Shown here in pieces: positions 21,528 through 32,956 of a DNA stretch of 64,000 nt (position 1 is the stretch's first letter; every line of letters begins with the position of its first letter). A program made the position numbers and the translations under genes. The DNA is from Panopea generosa (lineage: Eukaryota > Mollusca > Bivalvia > Adapedonta > Hiatellidae), in NCBI GenBank assembly GCA_029582155.1, contig CM055896.1, forward strand, positions 11,058,987 to 11,122,986. The letters are read 5' to 3'. The notes under the pieces are model-generated. The model ran no database searches and was not told the origin of the DNA. It saw nothing but the letters and a program-made list of their open reading frames with translations.

Positions 21528-21692
21528 TCAAAACAACGAAACCGCTATGGTAAAAAATCATAACAACGATGACGAAAAGTCGAAATAACGATGTTAAAAA
21601 GTCGTTGTTTCTGCTTTTCACCATCGTAGTTTCGACTCTTCACCATCGTTGTAGCGTATTTTCACCATCGTAGTTTTCGACTTTTCACCAGT
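21528..21692. repeat. Inverted array of a ~22-bp CATCGTAGTTTCGAC motif
   Basis: Right arm (21614-21692): several direct units of the form TTCACCATCGTAGTTTCGAC. Left arm (21538-21605): the same motif in reverse orientation (ACGATGACGAAAAGTCGAAA, ACGATGTTAAAAAGTCG). The centre is near 21610. It could fold into a long imperfect hairpin. Confidence 0.65.
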
Positions 21693-21724
21693 GCCCCGTG
21701 GCCAGTGATCGGAAAGATATCTGT

Positions 21725-22468
21725 TCCTGCGTAAAGTCAATTGGATGACGTTTCTTGAACGGAATACATTTCATAAGGCAGTACTTGCGTATCAATCATT
21801 TAATGACCGGGCTCCTGAATATCTCAAAGACCTAGTTTAACTTACCTCTAACAAACATACACGTATATAATGTGTATACTTCAATTTACAGTTAAAATTC
21901 TACTTATCCAAATATGAAAACATTTGCTAAACCAGGAATTAGTTTATGGACTCATATTCCATCATTTATACTAAATGCAATTCTCATTAAATTTAAACGT
22001 TTTATATTTACTATGAAGCATACACATGCTTTACGTCTTAAATTAAGTCACGCAGTTCTCCTTAATATTCATTAACCTATCTGTTTTCTTGTCTGTATTT
22101 TACTTCATCTTCGTAAATGGTTTATAAATATTGTGCAGTGTAAAACTGTTAAATACCTCATGGAAGATAGAACGTAGTTTAAATGTGTTTATAAATTATT
22201 ATTATCTGTCATATATATATGCTACATCTTACAAAGGAAAAGCATTAAGAGAAGTCACGTAACAACTTGTTGATTTGGTTTTCTTTTATTTGGCGTTGAT
22301 GTAAATGTAAGTTTCTTTATGTATGTGTTGAAGTAATTGCAATTTTGATTAAATAGTGACTGGTAAACCTTATTAGGCTGGGTATTTCTTAACATTTATT
22401 AATATTTTTGCTAATGTTGTAAAACTAACATTTTTTGTACTCGTCACTTTTATGAATAAATAGTATAC
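21725..22468 (+). pseudogene. 3' end of a LINE: RT C-terminus remnant plus 3' UTR
   Basis: 21740-21840 translates to RNTFHKAVLAYQSFNDRAPE then YLKDLV, the conserved C-terminal block of CR1/L2-type reverse transcriptases (K-L-YKSLN--AP-YL-DL). A stop follows, then decayed sequence. 22318-22468 matches another copy at 28810-28965 and is taken as the 3' UTR. Confidence 0.6.
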
Positions 22469-23017
22469 CAATAATATGTCAAAAAAGCAAAAGAACGAAA
22501 CTGGAGAAATTTAAGTAACACTTGTCAATGTTAATGATTTTAATTTACATTGAGTTATATAGGAATCATTTCTCTACCTTTGTGTAAGAGTCACCATCAA
22601 TATTGACTGAAAAGTTCTCAACATATGTATTACTATTTGGATGTATCACTTTAGGATAATGTAGCATGTATATAATATTTGTCTATATATTTTCAATACT
22701 TTTCACAATTTAACGCAATATAAAGGAATTTGAGTTCATATTTTGAATGCCAAATAAAGACGTGTATCTTGCCTTTTTTTGGTTGTTATAGAACACAAAT
22801 CGTACACTAGTGCAAAATGGTGCCAAATGTTTACGAAATAACAAGGCACTTGATACATCTTTTGCACTAATTGGGCGAAATAAAGATTTGTATTTTATGA
22901 TAGTTACTATTACAAACCACGTACATTTGTTTGTGAATATATTTCTAATATAGTTAATAGTTGATATTTGACACGTTAATATTACATGTTACGTGTTATA
23001 TAAAATTATTCATAAGC

Positions 23018-23560
23018 CCATTTTGATTGAAAATGCTTTCAGTAACACTGTGCAAGTTAATGCCCAAACATTCTTTACTGTTCCATTTTGATTCCAACTG
23101 CTTTCAGTAACACTCTACAAGTTAATGCCCAAACATTCTTCACTGTTCCATTTTGATTCCAACTGCTTTAAGAAACACTCTACAAGTTAATGCCAAAACA
23201 TTCTTCACTGTTCCATTTTGATTCTAATCGCTTTCAGTAATACTCTACAAGTTAATGCCCAAACAGTCTTCACTGTTCCATTCTGATTCTAATTGCTTTC
23301 AGTAACACTGTACAAGTTAATGCCCAAACATTCTTCACTGTTCCATTCTGATTCTAATTGCTTTCAGTAACACTGTACAAGTTAATGCCCAAACATTCTT
23401 CACTGTTCCATTTTGATTCCAACTGCTTTAAGAAACACTGTACAAGTTAATGCTCAAACAGTCTTCACTGTTCCATTCTGATTCCAACTGCTTTCAGTAA
23501 CACTGTACAAGTTAATGCACAAACATTCTTCACTGTTCCATTCATATGCAAACTGCTTCA
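23018..23560. repeat. 65-bp minisatellite, about eight copies
   Basis: Strict period of 65: the hallmark AGTAACACT or AGAAACACT recurs at 23041, 23106, 23171, 23236, 23301, 23366, 23431 and 23496. Units contain ACAAGTTAATGCCCAAACAT and TTCACTGTTCCATT. It lies about 750 bp beyond the stop codon of the receptor gene, on its 3' side. Confidence 0.93.
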
Positions 23561-24314
23561 GACAACAAACATTCAATATTCGCATTTACAAGCACGTTAA
23601 TAATTCATATTGCAGTAACGCATATTACAATATATTTATACAATTCAAACGTGAGAATATATAGTCACTGCTGCATGTACGTTCAATTCAATTTCTTTAC
23701 CTGAAACGATTGATTCAAATCAATTCATGTTCAGATATTTTGCTTATAACTGAACTCTGCCAATCCAGAATGCAAATTTTTAAAACATATTTAGAATAAT
23801 AAATCAGCTTGATTAAACCAGAATTTAGCATAATAAAATAAGTACCTAATTTTTTTAACCGAAAGGGCTACGTGGCATCGTCATTATTAACATTGTTATT
23901 ATTATTATTAAATCTTTGGCTTTATAGATGTTCTATGTATACGTATTAGTTGCTAGTTTCGGCCTTTACAGTCTTAATTTGCTGTAACATTTGTATATAC
24001 ACATGTTTCGTATTGTCTTTAAAACTATTCACTTTGGTAAGTTCATTTGCTATTTGCCTTCACATAAGAGTTTTCAACTGAAACTTTATAGATGAATGTA
24101 GGTGTGAATGTAAATCTTACATTCATTTGTTTTCATCTCCAACTCACGCAATTTAGTTTATAATTGTCTTTTTCTAAAATTTTGATTACGGAATTTGTAA
24201 TGTTTTTGTTTTTCGAGTTTCTTAGATTTAAGTGAAACAAAATTTACGTTTATGAAATTAAACTTTGCAGTCAAACGTACACCTGAGATAGAAGGCAACA
24301 CTCTACACTGTATA

Positions 24315-24739
24315 TCAATTACTTTCAACAACAGTACGGACGGTGTTTTGGCGTGACGCAGTCCGACAACAACTGCACAGTTGCATAAATCCATTCCTGA
24401 AATTCCGGTTCATGAAGCAATAAGTGATTGGATGAATAAATGTCGACGCATAGGCAAGTAGGAGAATCAAAGACTTGGCAGTAGGTGATATATACCGGAA
24501 GACAGCTCTAAAGTCAATAGACTGCCACGTGTTTAGAGTGTAAATCGGCGCCCAACATATGAAATATTGTATAACAATAACAAACAGCATCCGAATGACA
24601 CGTTTCCTGTTGGCAACATCACGTGCATGATGATTCCGGTTGAGCATAAGAGACTTCGCTTGTTCTTTCAGTACACGACATGATCCTTTTACAACATTGG
24701 CGGCTGCCCAACTCCTTGAAAGATGAGTATTTGAATCCC
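24315..24739 (-). CDS. CCKR: CCK-like receptor last exon: ICL3, TM6, TM7, C-tail
   Basis: 425 nt ending at a TGA (24317-24315). The acceptor is GATTGCACAG, ending at 24740; its phase exactly fits the upstream donor (a shared Gly codon). It encodes ICL3 (GDSNTHLSRSWAAANVVKG...), NRKRVIRMLFVIVIQYFICW, API, TM7 with FIHPITYCFMNRNFRNGF and a short tail ending in VVESN. The first part (24739-24648) is missed if one starts at the first ATG of the frame. Confidence 0.88.
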
Positions 24740-27700
24740 CTGTGCAATCTTAAAAATACATAAAATACAGTCATTTGAATATTTTATCAAAAAAAGAAAA
24801 TGTATGTCCGACAAAAGTAGCATTCGGAGGGCAGAGCAATCACTACACGATAAGCACGACCAAATACACAGAACACGCATAATTGGTACAATGCATATAT
24901 ACAGAAGAATTGACATATAAATGTTTTTTAATTAAAATGAGTGTTTAACGATTCTGCATGCAGTGTTATTGTTTTGTAAAAGAAGTATGAACAAAACATG
25001 TATATAATATTCTATTTCATCCGTTTATCAGTATGCCGAAAATATTCCAAGGGAATATGAAATTGTTTTCAAATGGATATTTCCCAACCTAGTATGGCAG
25101 CATTTGATATTAACTGCAGATATTTATTTCAAAACATGAAGTTTCAGAAAGTATTACTTATAGATTAATATCTCCATTGAGTTATAAAGTTATAAGTCTA
25201 CTGGCGTAAATATGTTTTTGATACATGGACATGAATAAAACTAGATTAAAACATTGCCAGTCTGTAGAACTAACCCAGTTCTCCCGGTTGGGTCCGTTCA
25301 ATAGCAATTGTTACGAACACACTGAATGGTCAGGGAAAATTTGAATGACGTCAAAATTTAGTAAGCGTTTAATTGCTATGAATGGCGGGACAGGCATAGA
25401 ATTCCCTGCTTTTTCCATTGGTGGTTAAAAAACCTGATTCGGGAGATATCAGATTCTGTGATAGATTATAACATTGCCGTGTATCCCTTTAAAGGACGCC
25501 AGTCCATAAGTATAAAGGACTTTACCATTATCACTACACGTTTATATAATTACTTTGAAAGGTTTAACCATGGTCCACTTTGGGGGAAATCTGATACATA
25601 AAACTCTTAAACAGCTACTTAATTGTAGATTTGGTCCCAGATCTCTCATTTATATTCAATGCCACGAAATAGCATACGTATCCTGACACCTCTGCACCAT
25701 TTAAGACGATACAAGAAATGAAACAAGAGTTAACTAAGCATGTACTTGTTACGTTTTTACTTTCCCGATCCAATTGATTTACATAACTTGATACGTAGAA
25801 CGGAAATTGATTTTAAAGGGGCAGTTTTCGTATCTTAATGAATAATATTGGTTTCCAAAAACCTTTTAAGTCTGAAAGTAAACTGACAGGCAATTAAATA
25901 GCAAAAGTAATATATAAAAAACAAATTTAGAAAATAAACACGTACATTATAATTTACATTAGCCATTTAATGTCTGACTTATACATCGAAACATAATATA
26001 TGCCCAATGTTTGTGTCGACATGATGTACTTCGGATATATAATAAAACAAACTGTTTAAGCGAGCGACACATACGAATACGATTACTTACAGTGTTTGTG
26101 TAAATGAAGATAAATTGTATATGTTTTAGTTGTTATTTTAAAAATAAATGTTCTGTTAAAGGGATTAATAAAGGATGGCAGTAATTCGATGTCTGTCGAA
26201 AATATGTTTGTTTTAAACATATTTATTTAAACTTGATTGTGAAAAATAGATAGGAAAACATTACGAAGAGTTTATGGGAAGAACCTGTACTAGGCATATG
26301 TGGATAAAGTGTCTTCCTCAGGGACTCCTAAACATGATCAAGCGATCCTCGGTATGGTAATCTCCCGAATCAGGTCTATTAGCCACCAATGAAAAAACAG
26401 GGAATTCTATGCCTATCCCACAATTGATAGCAATTAAACGCTTACTGAACTGTGACGTCATCCAAACTTTAACTTTCAGTTGACGCAACTTACCAATCAA
26501 CGCGCTCAAATGGGACTTTCCCAACATTGATATTTGACGAACCAAATCAAGACAGCTGTGTTCGTTCTACAGACTAATTGGCATTAGAAAATTTAGCCTG
26601 CTGACATTATTAAACTTTATTTTAAGTCTTCGATTTTGTGTGGGCAGTTAAGTTACTCGAATTTAGAAACACTTTAACTTAATACGTTATGCACATTATT
26701 TCTACAAGTACAATACATCGTGTATTGTTTCGTTAAATGCATACTATAGGTCTCTCTACACCGTTGAATTTTGATTTTTGTTCTATATAAAATAAAGTCT
26801 AGGATTTCCACACGTTATTGGGAATATATCAGGATTTTTCAAACTATAAGATTAGTTAAAAACGTAATTTCCCAATATATCCTGCTCATATATACTCACT
26901 GACCCCATATTACCAAATGGATCTTAACATGTCAAAATGATATATTGAAAAGGGAGCTACGTGCCTATGTTAGACTTAAATAGATTTCCCGCTTAAAAGT
27001 GCAACATATTTTGTGACGTATTAATGAGTCACATGATTCCATGTTGACTTCAATTTGGTCCGTTATGTACAGGGATGGATCCAGGATTTTAGTTTAGAAG
27101 GGTGCAACACAAAACATTAACAGTCGCTAATGATTTCAGTAGAAATATAGTGAATTTCACTAAAATAAAGGAGTTTATAGGGGCCTACGCCATTTTGTTT
27201 ATCTTAGAAAGAGTCTGAATGACGTCAAGCAGTAATTAAGTGCTGTCTATTTTTAGAATGGGGATTTCGTTTCAAGTTTACCACTCCTATTTAGATATCA
27301 ATTTTGTCACGCTTTTGTGGATTTGACATACCAAACCATCCAGATTTCATTTATCAATGATAATGAGATGCTTTCTATCAATTTTATTTTTTAGACTTTT
27401 ATAGTGTTTTTTTCCTGACATAATCCCTTTAAAATATATTCCACATTGATTTGTTTTAAAGTGTTTTTGTTCATTATAGGAATGTATCTCCATATTACAA
27501 AAATTCATAATACATGTACCTGGTAAGTTGATCGGCTTTTTTTAAAGAGGGTGCAGTGACACCCTAAGTTTTTATTAAAAAAAAGAAGTCCTCAAATGCT
27601 CATAATTACATGCATGTGTTGAAATCCTTTAAAAGTCACCTTTTTAACACTAATAATGTCTTATTACAATATATGCTATGCCAGGTATTGCTCTACTTAT

Positions 27701-28468
27701 CTGCAGCCAGAAATCACAACCATTATGAACAATTTTGAAAATATTCCAAACCAATTAACACAGGACTCTTTAAGCGTAAGAATCATGTTACCGTGGGAAA
27801 AAGTGGGCGCTACCGTGTAGTGAGACGTATAATAGTCAGAGAATTGCCATTCGTTAACTTGAATTAAAACTGAACACAGAAGATACAGATATGCTAACCT
27901 ATCTCGACCATTAATCCGTTACTGTCGTTTAGTTTTTAATGTTTTCACTTGTGGCCGTTATGGGTACTGTGACAAGTGTTCATTTATCTTCTATTGTAGT
28001 ACGGTTCAAATTACAATTACTTTTTGCTGTATTTTCAAAATCGAAATAAGATCAGTTTCTAATTGGTTTTCAATGAATTTGAAAAGTTCAGACCTGTAGG
28101 TGTTTCCTTCTTTGAAGTCATCCACAACTTTTTTCCCATTATGCCATAGAAACCGGACATCAGTATCAAGGGAACAATTAATAGGACGACTGCAAGTAAT
28201 ACGCTGTACATCTTGTCAATCTTTGAGTCAACTAGCACTTCTGGCCAAATTTCCCTGCACGCATGCGTACCAGTCCTGATAGGAATCAAACGCTGAAATG
28301 CTGCAATAGGGCTCATTAGGACTAATATCGCCAGCCAAATCCCGACAATCATCCGCCGTGCATGTGAGAGAGTCTGCCAACGTCTGGATTTAAGTGGTTG
28401 GCAAATGGCGTAGTATCGTTCCAACGATATAGCAACAAGTGTGTAACAGCTTACACCCACAGAAACAG
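24315..28468 (-). CDS. CCKR: Cholecystokinin/gastrin-like GPCR, TM3 to C-terminus (5' exons not found)
   Basis: Rhodopsin-family peptide receptor; CCK-type receptors sit in the plasma membrane and bind amidated CCK, gastrin or sulfakinin peptides. Two minus-strand exons, 28468-28094 and 24739-24315, encode about 265 residues through a 3.35-kb intron. Visible: end of TM3 with ERY, the ICL2 signature WQTLSHARR, TM4, an ECL2 Cys (HACREIWP), TM5, ICL3, KRVIRML before TM6, CWAPI in TM6, TM7, and a C-tail with a CSCC cluster suited to palmitoylation. The SLERY-AICQPL--R-WQT-SHA block and KRVIRML/CFMN-RF fit CCK receptors best; other peptide receptors are less likely. N-terminus, TM1, TM2 and the TM3 Cys should come from upstream exons, which I did not find. 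TM7 has HPITY in place of NPxxY. Confidence 0.88.
25258..25462 (+). repeat. Unnamed dispersed repeat G, copy 1 (in receptor intron)
   Basis: Opens with GTCTGTAGAAC and shares the blocks AGTAAGCGTTTAATTGCTAT and ATAGAATTCCCTG and CCTGATTCGGGAGAT with an inverted copy at 26345-26575 and a direct copy at 52674-52880. No tRNA-like head is visible. Confidence 0.75.
26290..26340 (-). repeat. SINE family D fragment
   Basis: Short antisense piece with GCATATGTGGATAAAGTGTC and a degraded caag-gac block. It abuts repeat G copy 2. Confidence 0.45.
26345..26575 (-). repeat. Unnamed dispersed repeat G, copy 2 (inverted)
   Basis: Reverse complement of copy 1 over about 200 bases, ending at GTTCTACAGAC (the family's start on the minus strand). 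Minus-strand frame reads FSKRLIAINCGIGIEFPVF and SLVANRPDSGD; copy 3 gives the closely similar FSKRVIAMNCGTDTEFTAF. A frame kept in two copies could be chance or a relic of coding sequence. Confidence 0.75.
26797..26905. repeat. Imperfect inverted repeat around ATATATC
   Basis: TTGGGAATATATCAGGAT (from 26817) is mirrored by a TTTCCCAATATATCCTG block at about 26870. It could fold as a hairpin with a ~35-bp loop; it may be a small MITE. Confidence 0.4.
27060..27590 (+). repeat. Probable dispersed repeat with GGATCCAGGATTTTAG start
   Basis: The opening GGATGGATCCAGGATTTTAG and the closing GGGTGCAGTGACACCCTAAG are motifs that recur in invertebrate interspersed repeats as I remember them. No second copy occurs in this window, so this rests on recollection rather than comparison. 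Confidence 0.3.
28094..28468 (-). CDS. CCKR: CCK-like receptor exon: TM3 end to TM5/ICL3
   Basis: 375 nt. The acceptor is a pyrimidine-rich CAATTTCTCTTTTCAG ending at 28469; the exon needs one base from upstream to make the Ala of AVSVGVSCYTLVAISLERYY. The donor is ACAG|GTCTGA after 28094, leaving phase 1. Vertebrate CCK receptors also have an intron close to this point in TM3. The longer open frame reaching to 28550 lies in the intron: its extra residues put no Cys at position 3.25 and add no homology. Confidence 0.87.
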
Positions 28469-28809
28469 CTGAAAAGAGAAATTGATAAACGATAGTGTCT
28501 TCCATACTACACACAGCATCGGAGCAATCATAACGCTTAGTGTTGAGCAATTAGAGGACTTCGGAAGAATTTTTCGGATCGTATCAACGTAATGTATCAT
28601 GATATAGGATGCCAGCGCTTGTATTGTCTGAAACAGATAATGTAACAAGTTTTGTACAATGCATTTATTTAAAACAAAATTTACGTGGTAAATGCTCCTC
28701 TTTGAGTGATTTTAGAAAAAATGGTTTGAATACGTTAATGCAAAGAAAGGGTTACTGATAGTACTATTTTTACATGAGTCACGTGTTTCTATTAAAATAT
28801 GCATATACA

Positions 28810-28965
28810 TTCTTTATTTGTGTGCTGAAGTGATTGCAATTTTGAAATCATATTGACTGATAAATCTTATTTGGTAGGGTAGTTCATAACATTCGTTAAC
28901 GTTTTTGCTAATGGTCTAAATATAATATGTATTGTACCTGTCACTATAATAAATAAATAAAATTA
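28810..28965 (+). repeat. 5'-truncated LINE 3' UTR copy
   Basis: Parallels 22318-22468 block by block: GAAGTGATTGCAATTTTGA, TTTTTGCTAATG, TGTACCTGTCACT and a final AATAAATAAAT run. Confidence 0.65.
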
Positions 28966-29210
28966 TATGCGTGCGTAGTATAGACACGTTTAGTGCAAAT
29001 TCATATATTTGACTAATTCGGCTAGCTAAAATTAATGTTAAACATCACATACTACAATGGCAAATGTTAATCCATAATAATACGATAAAACTTAGTTTAC
29101 ACTTTTATTGAACAAAACTATTTGTTCGGTTGCCTTATAATTATATCTTATAAATTATTTATATAAATTATATGTACAAATTTGACACTTTGGACAAGAA
29201 CATTGGGCTC

Positions 29211-29752
29211 CATTTTTAGGTCACCTGAGACTTTGTCTCAAGGGACAGTTTGCGATCGCCTTTTGTCCGTGTTGTCGTCCGTCGTGCTTTGTGCGTCCGT
29301 AAACAACTGACATTTTCGACTTCTCAGGAACCGTAAGCTCAGTCGTAATGAAATGTTGTATGCAGCTTTGGTACCTAAGGATGAATCAAAATTGGAAATT
29401 ACATGGTCTTCACCCATTTGGGGCGGGGCCAAATTTAAGGTAAACTTTGAAAATCTTCTTTGTATATGGGTCCTTTATAAAAAAAAATGTGAATTGCATG
29501 TTACTGGGTCTCACGGTTTGGCCCTGGGGACAGGCCTACTTATTGAATCTATATAAGAGAAAATAACATATTAAAACGTCATTTCTGATGACTAAATAGA
29601 TTCACTTGAATGGTTTTTGTTGTGATTTGGTATTGATGACATGACGGTTAATGCTAATGTTATATTGGCAAAAGTTGGAAAATAGATTCATATAGCTTTA
29701 TGTCATCAAGCATAATCAGGTGACCGTTAATTCTCATGGGCCTCTTGTTTTA
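29211..29752. mobile_element. ~540-bp element with GGTCACCTG/CAGGTGACC ends
   Basis: GGTCACCTG at 29219-29227 faces CAGGTGACC at 29717-29725. The left end also has CGCCTTTTGTCCGTG and GTCCGTAAACAACTG; the right end closes with GGGCCTCTTGTTTTATA. This arrangement is common in bivalve genomes as I recall. No transposase. The 67-codon frame inside at 29353-29556 is not a gene. Confidence 0.6.
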
Positions 29753-30900
29753 TATATGCCATATATCGTTGTAAAATCGCCCATATCTTAATATCATCGA
29801 AAAATAATCTGCATTCCAATTCCATTTTAATGGTTTTTCTTTTTAGTATGATTGCATGTTATTTACGGTGAATCAATATTGTCCCTAGCGATGTATTTCT
29901 ATTTAAACATGGAAATGTATGCACGATTCTGTTAACGATATCACTGGATCACTGTTTTGTTTTAATTTTTTAGTAACGAATTTAAATAGTGGGTTTTCTG
30001 GAATCAACTGCCTAATCATAACTAAGTCAGTTACAGTTAAAATTTGAAAACCGTGTTTGTGGAGCAGTAAAAATACAATGAATAATCAAAGTTAGATTTT
30101 GTTTAAAATAACACGGGTATTGTTCAGCTCATCTAGTGTTTATTATCTATGCAATTTTTAATAACAAAGACGATCTGTTTAACGAAAGGCAAAGCATTTA
30201 AAAAAGCAAATGAATAACTTCTGAAATAAAAGACACTCAGTCTGATAGAAACTTTACATTTTTTTTCTTTATGATAGTATGTTACTTAATTATATGTCGA
30301 TTTTGCTTGAGCACTGATGGAATATTTGTTTTTCACTTGTTTGTTTTAAGCTTCATTGCTGTTTCCTGTAAATTTGTTATTATTGTAATACATCTCAATT
30401 TTAAACATTATATTTGTATTTTAAGGATATTCCGTTGACGTGCGGCCGATTGTTTGTTCTGATATGATAAATTGATATATTGTCCATTAGTCTTTCTCCA
30501 ATCGTCTTTTGTCTTTTAATTAAGTTTCGTGCATTCTGTGTGTTTAATTATTTAAAATATTGTTTTGTATTTGCAGTCTCTATATCAAGTGAGAAGAAAA
30601 CTCAACATCAATTTTTCATATAGCAAGATGCATATAAACAAAACCAGGTAGGGCTGTTCCACCACATTTGACGTTGATATATTGCTTTCCGAATTTACAT
30701 TCCATTTATGAAAACGGTATTGATAACCCTAATATTTATAACGAAGAAATATCGTTTTTGTTTAAAGCGATAAGTGTTTTGATGGAAAATATGTTATTTT
30801 AAGATATCTCTGCTGTAAAAATATATTAGTGAATAACTTTACCACGAATAAAGCCACATATAATATGATGACTTATTGTTCTGATGTATTATCTATATAT

Positions 30901-31143
30901 TTTATTGACGTTTGATCCCATTTTTACAACATTTCAGGTTGTTTATGGCATATTAAGTTTTATTTGTGGAGGAAGACCTCAGAATAAATATGTCTGAGAA
31001 GAACTGCTTCCCTGCTGCAAGAATCTTGCAAACTTATTCACATACTATATTTGGAGCGAGCGGGACTCAAACCTACGACCTTAGCAGTGAGAGGTAAGTC
31101 ATCTTGAGACAGCGCCTTAGATCTATCGACCACGGAAGACCCT
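30901..31143 (-). repeat. SINE family B copy (minus)
   Basis: Antisense family body (AGGTTGTTTATGGCATATTA, GGAGGAAGACCTCAGAAT), inverted box B GGACTCAAACCTACGACC and inverted A-box side (AGATCTATCGACCACGGAAG). Confidence 0.83.
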
Positions 31144-31149
31144 TTATAT

Positions 31150-32955
31150 ATATTTAAAAAAGAAATCCGAATAAGCTTTCAATGCTTATATGTTCACCTG
31201 CAATTAGCACATATTTTATATTTATGTATCGGTATGTGACACATATTTTTCTGACTTTTATATTGCTCCATGTTTACAATATAATTTTAGAAATAACACT
31301 ACACCAGTATTTCCATCGTCACGACAATAACTTCTTCATGTCTGATTAAATGTGATAAGATGTAACATTCGTCATAAATCTCAGGACATCTTTAGCTATT
31401 TTATTTTTGATCAAGTACGAAATGTTAAATCAATGATAGTTGTTAAATCGTTAGAAATATGTGCACCAGTTTATATAACAGCACATTGTAATGTCTTTAA
31501 CTTTAAAATACATAAATTCTCAAATCTTCTATTCATCTATATGACCATTAAATTATTCAACAGGAGCAAAACCATTCAATATAATCCTCGTTCTTTCCTC
31601 AATTGTCACACCATCAATCAGGAAATGTAAATAAAGTAACTCTCTGGTGGACTTTCTTTTTTCATACCTGTTCAAATGACTGTATATTAAATTATATAAG
31701 AATCTTACATGGATGTGAGGTTCAGATAGAATATTCCATCCCGAGGTATAACAGAAGTTTTGCCAAGTTCCCTCGAAAAAAATGTTTTCCCGAGGGAGGC
31801 ATTTTCTAATCAAACCGATAAAGCCGTGATTATTTTCATGCATACCAAACACAGTGAATACTTGTTTTAATTTATATTATTATCATAGTTTAACCAAGAT
31901 GCCTTTTAAGACGACAAATTAGATATATTTTGTCATATGTAGTAGGATGAGCGCATACAGGGGCTTTACGATGAAAATCCGTACCCGGTAAAAATATCTG
32001 GAAATTCTTGTCCGGTAGGGAAGATTTAACAGATACACACGATGACTTTGCCAAAGTTAGAACTGGAAGATAAAAATGACGTTGCGTTGCGCACAAGGGA
32101 ATTCTAACTAATGATTAACAATGAAATATGCTTACAAAGAACAAAACTATGTATAGTAAATACAGTTAGGCGTTACGTCTGAATAATGCTTTCGTATGCT
32201 TTCTCTACGTTGTTTTACTAAGACAACGATTGCTGTTTTTTCGTTTAATGTATTCACGTGTATCTAATTACTAAGCATGTTAATATTTTGCGAATTGCAT
32301 TCGTTTTAATTGATCATGTAGATTTAGTTGAAACTAATATTAAATTAGATCTCTGATTGAGAACAAGACGATATTTCATTAAAAAAAGACCAATCGGTCT
32401 CTCAGTTTAATTATCTGCTTGTTTGTCTTTTACACTAAAGATCTACGCATTATTTTGCTGAGGTAAAAGTTTAACACCGGATATCTATGTTTGAAGCACA
32501 GGTAATCCAGGTTGTATTATTAGTATCAGAGATGCCGTGATGGCTGTTTCTAGATATAGTGAACAATTATTTTTAAAATCTTTGGAAGTTATTCCAAAAT
32601 TTAGACTTTCGTCAAAGACTTTTCTAGTTATAATATATGTGTACGTATCACTACATTTCCTTAAATACTAGAGTCTACACCATTTTGCCGATTGCTCTTA
32701 GAAAAGAACAAAAAACAAGAAAAACAATTTGATGAAATTTATTAATGATACTTTTTTTTCTAAACCAATTACTTTGAATGTGCCGACCTTTTCTTACTTA
32801 ATAGCATCGGCACTTCAAATTTGTGACGTTTAATTTCCTATTTATATTCCATATAGATTAATTGATTGAAAACTTGCCTTTGCCATTAGAAATGTTTCTA
32901 CATTGATTGAGATAACAGAATAATACTAATACATTTAATCTTAAAGTTTTAAACG
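31150..32955. other. Intergenic, no gene recognised
   Basis: Two open frames on the minus strand (31553-31852 and 31890-32096) have somewhat higher GC than their surroundings but no recognisable domain. They could be relics; I do not call them genes. Confidence 0.4.
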
Positions 32956-32956
32956 T

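Noticed and set aside
28469..28648. Minus-strand frames just upstream of the TM3 exon, including the extension of the receptor frame to 28550
   Set aside because: They lie before a strong CTCTTTTCAG acceptor, add no receptor homology and place no Cys at position 3.25.
29238..29556. Opposed short frames on both strands
   Set aside because: Both are inside the GGTCACCTG-ended element and overlap each other.
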